Source: Onthovicinus sp900555545 (lineage in GTDB: Bacteria > Bacillota > Clostridia > Oscillospirales > Acutalibacteraceae). Taken from it: a stretch of 64,000 nucleotides of DNA. The stretch lies in NCBI GenBank assembly GCA_949296915.1, contig CASFPX010000006.1, forward strand, positions 88,841 to 152,840. The letters are read 5' to 3'. The notes beneath the pieces are model-generated. The model saw only the letters and a list, made by a program, of their open reading frames with translations. It was not told where the DNA came from and ran no database searches. Shown here one piece after another: positions 58,853-64,000 of this stretch. Both the position numbers and the translations under genes were made by a program. How positions within the stretch are numbered: position 1 is the stretch's first letter; every line of letters begins with the position of its first letter.

Positions 58853-59415
58853 AGCGGAAATTTCACTTTGAAACGTTTAGGGTCAAGGATATCGCGTTCC
58901 TCGCCATTATGGCGGTTGTCCTGCTGTTGTGCAGCAGCATGGCGGTTCCGCTGATGTTCATCAGCCTATTCGGCCTGCAAAATATGGGGACATCGATCTT
59001 TTTTGGCATCTTTATGACCATCGCCCTCATGAAGGTGCGCAAGCCCGGTGCACTTACCATTTTAGGGGTATTCAGCGCCGTTCCGCTGGCGATTATGCAG
59101 GTGTCCGTCTTTGTGACCAACAGTATCTCTGTGATCCTGGCGGAGATCATCACGCTGTTGATCTTCCGCAGCTATGAGAGTGATAAGGCGATTATGCTGG
59201 GTGCCGGGCTGGTGATGCCGGTCTCCCTGCCATTTACGCTGGTGTTTGGTATGCTCATCAACGGCAAAACGCTAACCCAGGCGCTCAGCGGAGAGGGACT
59301 TCCTGTCTGGCTGGTGATCCTCACCTGCATTGGAACGGTGGCGCTCAGCCTTGTCGGGACCTTGATCGGCCGTAAAATCGGCAGGGAACTGCAGAGGGCG
59401 GGGAAACTGAAATGA
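58849..59415 (+). CDS. MptD/Trep_Strep family ECF S component
   Basis: A 188-residue membrane protein with five or six hydrophobic helices (FLAIMAVVLLLCSSMAVPLM, MGTSIFFGIFMTIALMKV, GALTILGVFSAVPLAIM). This is the TIGR02185 (Trep_Strep)/MptD group, the substrate-binding S subunit of ECF transporters. Starts with GTG at 58849, overlapping the stop of the NosP gene (GTGA), with AGGAGAAGAA upstream. The substrate is unknown; the family is associated with ABC pairs like those upstream. Confidence 0.83.
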   Translation: MKRKFHFETFRVKDIAFLAIMAVVLLLCSSMAVPLMFISLFGLQNMGTSIFFGIFMTIALMKVRKPGALTILGVFSAVPLAIMQVSVFVTNSISVILAEIITLLIFRSYESDKAIMLGAGLVMPVSLPFTLVFGMLINGKTLTQALSGEGLPVWLVILTCIGTVALSLVGTLIGRKIGRELQRAGKLK

Positions 59416-60095
59416 TACAGTCACTTCAGGTAAAAAAACCACTGTATCCGCTCGTGTGTATTCTATCCTCTCTGGCTATCGCAATTGTGGGGTTGATTAT
59501 GGTCAAAGGGAATATGACGCCGTTTTTGCTCCTGTTCCTGTGCGTGTTGGATTGCTGCTTCGGTCTGTACAGGGCAACCATCAAATGCCTGTTGATTTTT
59601 ATCCCGGTGAGCGCTGTGTTTGGGCTGTTCACCTATCTGTTCAACTGGAACCTGCTTGAGGCGGTACAGATGGCGGAGCGCGTTCTGTTACTGGCAGTTG
59701 CGGCCATCCCGGCGGTATGTATGCCGCCAATCAATCTGATCCGCTGCCTGACCAAGCTCCGCTGCCCGCGGATGATTACACTTGGGATGCTGATCGTTAT
59801 CCGGTTCATTCCCGTCCTGAGTGCGGAGGTGCTCCGGATCCGGGAGGCCATGAAGACGCGCGGCGTCAACGCGTCGCTCTGGAATTTCCAGTGCTTTTAC
59901 CGGGCGCTGCTGATCCCGCTGATGATGCGCCTGATCAATATTTCCGATACGCTCTCTATGTCGCTGGAGACGCGCGGTTTTGAGCTGAGCCAGGCGCAAT
60001 CTACTATTTACAGGGAAGTGCGCTTCCGCCCGCGGGATGCCGTGTACAGCGCCCTGGTGGCGGCAATGATGATAGGAACGGTGGTGTTTGCGTGA
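59412..60095 (+). CDS. ecfT: ECF transporter transmembrane component EcfT
   Basis: A 227-residue membrane protein with four to six hydrophobic helices and two cytoplasmic coupling motifs, AMKTRGVNASL and SLETRGFELS (the x-x-R-G signatures of EcfT). It links the S subunit to the ATPase. Overlaps the previous gene by ATGA. Confidence 0.9.
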   Translation: MIQSLQVKKPLYPLVCILSSLAIAIVGLIMVKGNMTPFLLLFLCVLDCCFGLYRATIKCLLIFIPVSAVFGLFTYLFNWNLLEAVQMAERVLLLAVAAIPAVCMPPINLIRCLTKLRCPRMITLGMLIVIRFIPVLSAEVLRIREAMKTRGVNASLWNFQCFYRALLIPLMMRLINISDTLSMSLETRGFELSQAQSTIYREVRFRPRDAVYSALVAAMMIGTVVFA

Positions 60096-61525
60096 GCGCT
60101 GCAATTGAAATGCGCAGTTATTCCTTTCAATATAATGGGTCGGATGATTTTGTGCTCAAGGACTGCAACCTGACGCTCAACTATGGGGAGTTTATGGTAC
60201 TCTCCGGCCTGTCCGGCGAGGGAAAGTCCACCTTGCTCTCGGCGGTCAACGGGGTGATCCCCAACTGCATCCAGGGGGAGCAGAGCGGGCAGATCCTGAT
60301 CAACGGCGAGGATGTTTCAGGCAAGCGGATGTCCGAGCTCTCCCACCTGGTGGGTAGCGTGCTCCAGAACGCGGACAGCCAGATCGTCAATGAGCTCGTC
60401 GACGATGAGGTAGCCTTTGGCTGCGAAAATATGAATATATCTGCAACTCAGATTGGCGAGCGGGTGCGCCATGCCTGTGCGCTGATGGAGTTGGATCCCC
60501 AATGGGCCACTCAGACGCTCTCCGGCGGGCAGAAGCAGCGGCTGATTACGGCTTCCACGCTGGCCATGCGCCAGAAAATTTTTGTTCTGGATGAACCGCT
60601 GGCCAATCTGGATGTCGCCGGGGCACATGTGCTGCTCAAAACGCTCAAGGAACTTACCCGGCAGGGTTGTGCTGTATTGTTTGTGGAGCACCGGCTGGAT
60701 GTGGTGCTTGCTTATGCGGATCGGGTCGCCTGGTTGGAGAACAAGCAGGTGCATATGCTCAGCAGCAAGCGGGAGGCACTGGAACGCGCCATGCGTAAGA
60801 TCCCGGATGTCAGCAGCGACTGCTCCACGCAGGAACCGTGCTTTGACCTGCGCCATGTCTCTTTCTCTGCGGGCGGGCGGACTATTTTAAAGGATATCCA
60901 TTTTACCGTTAATAAGGGGGAGCGGGTCGTCATTCTGGGCGAGAATGGCTGTGGTAAGACGACCTTGATGCGGATTATTGCCAAGCTGCAAAAGCCCACG
61001 TCCGGCGAGGTGGTTCAGTATGTAGATCCTTCGATCCGAAAGGCCAAGCCCAAGTGGTTTAAAAAGGTCGGTTTTGTCTATCAGAATCCGAATTACCAGC
61101 TCTTTATGACGCAGGTGTTCGATGAAATTGGCTACCAGTCGGAGAGTGTGGAGAACACCGAGCGCTATTTAAATCTGTTCTCACTGGAGCAGCTCCGGGA
61201 GCGTCATCCCCAGTCCCTCTCCGAGGGGCAAAAGCGCCGGTTGAGTATCGCGGCAATCACTGCGGAGAATCCGGAAGTGCTCCTTCTTGATGAACCAACC
61301 GTGGGGCAGGATTATGGGAACCTGAAAATGATTGTAGATACCGTCAATCGAATCCATATGGAGCAAAAAACAACGATGATCACCGTCACACATGATTTTC
61401 GCTGTGCTCAGGCGCTGGCAGACAAGGTGATCTGGATCCGGGACGGAGTGGTCTACAAGCAGGGCGGTAAGGAACTGGCACAGGAATATTTTCACAGCCA
61501 GATCCCCCAGGAGCTGTTAAACTAA
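60092..61525 (+). CDS. ecfA: ECF transporter double ATPase EcfA
   Basis: A 477-residue fusion of two ATPase domains (about 1-225 and 245-477). First: Walker A GLSGEGKST, signature LSGGQKQRLI, Walker B IFVLDEPLANLD, H-loop FVEHRLDVV. Second: Walker A GENGCGKTT, signature LSEGQKRRLS, Walker B VLLLDEPTVG, H-loop TVTHDFRCA. The fusion replaces EcfA1 and EcfA2. Starts with GTG overlapping the ecfT stop (GTGA). A terminator follows at 61536-61579, which closes the operon. Confidence 0.93.
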   Translation: MSAAIEMRSYSFQYNGSDDFVLKDCNLTLNYGEFMVLSGLSGEGKSTLLSAVNGVIPNCIQGEQSGQILINGEDVSGKRMSELSHLVGSVLQNADSQIVNELVDDEVAFGCENMNISATQIGERVRHACALMELDPQWATQTLSGGQKQRLITASTLAMRQKIFVLDEPLANLDVAGAHVLLKTLKELTRQGCAVLFVEHRLDVVLAYADRVAWLENKQVHMLSSKREALERAMRKIPDVSSDCSTQEPCFDLRHVSFSAGGRTILKDIHFTVNKGERVVILGENGCGKTTLMRIIAKLQKPTSGEVVQYVDPSIRKAKPKWFKKVGFVYQNPNYQLFMTQVFDEIGYQSESVENTERYLNLFSLEQLRERHPQSLSEGQKRRLSIAAITAENPEVLLLDEPTVGQDYGNLKMIVDTVNRIHMEQKTTMITVTHDFRCAQALADKVIWIRDGVVYKQGGKELAQEYFHSQIPQELLN

Positions 61526-61535
61526 TATTCAGAGT

Positions 61536-61579
61536 GGAAAATCTCCCGCACCTCAGTCCGGAGGGCGGGAGATTTTTCA
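61536..61579. terminator. Bidirectional terminator
   Basis: AAAATCTCCCGC/GCGGGAGATTTTT stem with a 13-14 base loop, between the convergent ECF operon and the permease gene. Confidence 0.85.
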
Positions 61580-61594
61580 TGAGTTATGATGGTG

Positions 61595-64000
61595 TTATGC
61601 GCCCAGCTGTGCCTTGACGGATTCCGGCGCAAATTCGGCGGGCAGATAGTAGGTGATCACAACGTCCGCGTCCTTGTACGTCGCGTTGACAACATATCCG
61701 GTACCATGTGTATAGTAGTACTGGTACAGGTGTGGCCGCAGGGCGTTAAACTGTTCCGGCGTCAGCGTTGTCTCCGGCGCATTTACGGAGATATCCTCGT
61801 ACTCCGGCGTGGCGTCAATCGTCACATTATAGAACATGCGGGATCCGTATCCCCAATTGGAGTTGTAATAAATGTTCTGATTCAGGAGGATCCCAACTGG
61901 ACGGATGATAACGGAATCTGGGGGCGTTGCATCTGCCTGCAATAGATCGAGTAGACCATTTTCCCGCAGGAAGTTGAGCGTATTCGTCATGCCGTCCGTC
62001 AACGGATACGGTGTCTGGCTGTAGTCTACACAGGGAATCCCCATATTGAGGTCGTTGGGGCTAGGCTCCAACTTGGAGCGGAAGATCAATGTGTAGGTGG
62101 CAGCGGCATTCGGTTGAAATTTTTGTTGTGCCGTCATTGTCGTTACATCGGCGATCACCGCCTGCTTGAGCGCGGCGTGCTGTTCTTGCGTGAGTGGAAG
62201 CTCTGCCTGCGAAAAGCCATTGCTCAACAACACCGATCCGGTATGATAACCGTATTTGGAATTCTCTGGAACTACGATCCCCATGGCCTCATGGTAGATC
62301 TCGGTAAAGCTCATGCCATCCCAGAGCATGTCACTTCCAAGTTCTGTCTTGCTCTCCTCACTGCTCTCCGGCATTTTTGGATCGGAGGAGATGATCTCGC
62401 GCATTTTTTCACGGGACCAGTCGCTCTCGTACAGGCGGAGCGTCTCGTATAAAGTGTCGTTGGTCGTGATATCATAGTTGCGCATCAGATTACTGCCATC
62501 ATTGAGCACGTAACGAATGCTGATCGCACGCGCGGTTTTTTGTGAGTCGTCGCGTTCCTTGCGGCTATCGATCAGTTTTTGATGGATTTCGGTAATCAGC
62601 TTTTTATCGTTTTCGGTTGTAAATCCGCCTAACGTAGTGTTCGGGGGATCAATGACTGCGTAACTGTCTCTGATATAGTAGCTCGGAGATATATCGTATA
62701 CGGACAGATCATAGTCCGCATCAATATAAACCTCTTTAATTTCGCTGGCCGCAGGGATCCGGGAGGAGTACCCGAACAGCCCGGTGGCAAAAATGCCGTA
62801 GATAATCAGCGCGATTGCCAGATGGATCGGGAGCTTCCACAGCCCCTTGAGCATCAGTTTTCCGCTGCGGGTGAGAATGGCCTCCACGATCACATATACT
62901 ACCAGATAGAGAGCTGACGCGATCAATACGACGAGGGCATGGTCCAGCCGGTCGTACAGGGCATCGATTGCCGCAGTAAAGACGCCGAACCCAAGCGTGA
63001 GCTCAATGATGAAGTTCAGCACACGATTTCGCCCCAAAAAGCCGCAGATTTCGGCCTTCCGGCGCTGGAAAACAAATAGAGCGATCCCCAGGCACACCGC
63101 GATTACAGCCACCCAAGGCAGCAACGCCCAGAAGTTGGGCGGGGTAAAAGCAGTCTCGCCCGTATACATTGACAGGATTGGATTGGTTTTACCGTCGGCG
63201 GACATTGCAGAGATATTGTTCATCGTGTCGAGGGGGAACAGGATGGGGTTATACGGCTTTGTCAGTTCGGTAAGGGACTGCACGCTGATGTATGTGCCAT
63301 CCCCGTTGAAAAATCCGCCCACTGTATAGGGGTTCCCCCACAGTACCACGCTCATCAGGATATTCACGCAGTAGATGAGGATGGTGGGCAGCAGGAGGAT
63401 TACGGCGGAAAAACCCATGCCTTCCAGCATGGTCCCTACCGCGCTGAATACCGCCGCCGTCACCGTCATGCAGATCATGGCGAGCAGGTACAGCGCCAGC
63501 ATACAGTAAATAACCGCACGCCACAGCTCTACCGAAGATCCAAAATAGTGGATATTGATAACCGCAGACGCAAGAAGGGGAAGCGCAACGGAGACGGCGA
63601 GCATGATGGCTCCGGCCGCATACTTGGCAAGGAACAGGCTCCTACGTTTGATGCCCAGCGAATAGTAGACATTGACCGTTTTTTTGGCAGCCATGAAGCG
63701 GAAGAGGAATACCCCTGTCAGCCCAGAGAACAGACAGACCCCGAGAATTAGGAATATACTCATGGTACTGGAGGAGTCCGACAACAAAATGTATTTGAAT
63801 TGCTCTGTCAGTTTTGGTGCATCCTGTGTGGTATCATGGAGTACCGGCAAGATCAGTGTTGTAATTGTCAGCACCGGAACCATGAAGGCGATCCAAATGG
63901 CATTCAGCAGCGGGAAGATAAAATTCTCGGAGAAGGCGCGTGAGAAGGTGTAAAGGAAGGGGCTGAAAGCCCGGCGGTCACTGCGCGGAGAAGATTTTTG
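61595..64000 (-). CDS. ABC transporter permease, DUF6449-like (5' end beyond window)
   Basis: The frame is open from the stop at 61595 to the window edge (at least 801 codons); the first Met at 63883 is not the true start because coding continues upstream (SRAFSENFIFPLLNAIW reads through). About five to six hydrophobic helices in the N-terminal half (for example ILGVCLFSGLTGVFLF, YAAGAIMLAVSVALPLLA and ILLLPTILIYCVNILM) and two later ones (about residues 300-370) anchor a long extracytoplasmic C-terminal half with repeated E/Y/D strands. It looks like an ABC-2-type permease of an antibiotic or lipid exporter; the ATPase partner would be beyond the right edge. Confidence 0.75.
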   Translation of the reverse strand, partial: QKSSPRSDRRAFSPFLYTFSRAFSENFIFPLLNAIWIAFMVPVLTITTLILPVLHDTTQDAPKLTEQFKYILLSDSSSTMSIFLILGVCLFSGLTGVFLFRFMAAKKTVNVYYSLGIKRRSLFLAKYAAGAIMLAVSVALPLLASAVINIHYFGSSVELWRAVIYCMLALYLLAMICMTVTAAVFSAVGTMLEGMGFSAVILLLPTILIYCVNILMSVVLWGNPYTVGGFFNGDGTYISVQSLTELTKPYNPILFPLDTMNNISAMSADGKTNPILSMYTGETAFTPPNFWALLPWVAVIAVCLGIALFVFQRRKAEICGFLGRNRVLNFIIELTLGFGVFTAAIDALYDRLDHALVVLIASALYLVVYVIVEAILTRSGKLMLKGLWKLPIHLAIALIIYGIFATGLFGYSSRIPAASEIKEVYIDADYDLSVYDISPSYYIRDSYAVIDPPNTTLGGFTTENDKKLITEIHQKLIDSRKERDDSQKTARAISIRYVLNDGSNLMRNYDITTNDTLYETLRLYESDWSREKMREIISSDPKMPESSEESKTELGSDMLWDGMSFTEIYHEAMGIVVPENSKYGYHTGSVLLSNGFSQAELPLTQEQHAALKQAVIADVTTMTAQQKFQPNAAATYTLIFRSKLEPSPNDLNMGIPCVDYSQTPYPLTDGMTNTLNFLRENGLLDLLQADATPPDSVIIRPVGILLNQNIYYNSNWGYGSRMFYNVTIDATPEYEDISVNAPETTLTPEQFNALRPHLYQYYYTHGTGYVVNATYKDADVVITYYLPAEFAPESVKAQLGA

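Noticed and set aside
1..64000. CRISPR array, prophage or conjugative element
   Set aside because: No regularly spaced repeats, cas genes, integrases, transposases or phage structural genes were seen.

Overview
The window is a dense piece of a Gram-positive, spore-forming Clostridia chromosome (Bacillota, most likely Oscillospirales and probably a gut bacterium). The reasons are: a SpoVT-type sporulation regulator, strong AGGAGG ribosome binding sites, sigma-A promoters with 17-base spacers, a T-box leader, many U-tract terminators, an rpsF-ssb-rpsR operon, DeoR/fructose PTS organisation, Fur-family zinc control, ECF transport, and several glycosidases for plant or host glycans. No phage structural genes, integrase, transposase, rRNA or CRISPR array were seen. 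The placement is by inference; no 16S gene is present.

Layout. 1-9953 (all minus strand): end of a zinc-ribbon gene, an alpha/beta hydrolase, a stand-alone tryptophan synthase beta chain (TrpB2) behind a T-box leader, a small nucleotide-housekeeping operon (GNAT, NUDIX, MazG-like, then a dCTP deaminase remnant), a methyltransferase, a choloylglycine-hydrolase-like amidase, a membrane M28 peptidase and a GH31 glycosidase. 10196-13189: tRNA-Pro, tRNA-Gly, galU, a RING/zinc-ribbon membrane protein and spoVT. 13393-19096: a fructose PTS operon (fruR-fruK-fruA-ptsH-ptsI) that carries the general PTS proteins as well. 19379-23472: PepSY protein, two-component system, GH16 lipoprotein.

23816-29076 (plus): polyphosphate kinase, a 6-phosphofructokinase with unusual active-site residues, a small conserved protein and a serine hydrolase. 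29165-31752 is a patchwork: NUDIX, small proteins, purine-rich direct repeats, inverted tRNA T-arm fragments, and an AT-rich two-gene island beside tRNA-Arg. 31916-39902: NadE, an AT-rich S51-like peptidase, a MITE-like repeat, tautomerase, RmuC, an esterase and a GH3 glucosidase. 39991-43284: TetR regulator with a perfect 18-bp inverted repeat, a ribbon-helix-helix protein, a DUF2974 lipase-like protein and rpsF-ssb-rpsR. 43386-46404: zur facing znuACB across a perfect Zur-box-like palindrome. 46648-54798: a second membrane M28 peptidase, a small protein, a MarR-controlled heterodimeric ABC exporter and a GH29 fucosidase.

55042-61525 is the most interesting block: six overlapping genes encoding two half ABC transporters (YbtPQ/IrtAB-like layout), a NosP-type zinc protein, an MptD-type ECF S component, EcfT and a double-ATPase EcfA, behind three tandem TTAG...CTAA palindromes. 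It looks like a complete, regulated metallophore or metal-complex uptake system without a biosynthetic cluster. The window ends inside a large ABC permease gene (61595 to the edge, minus).
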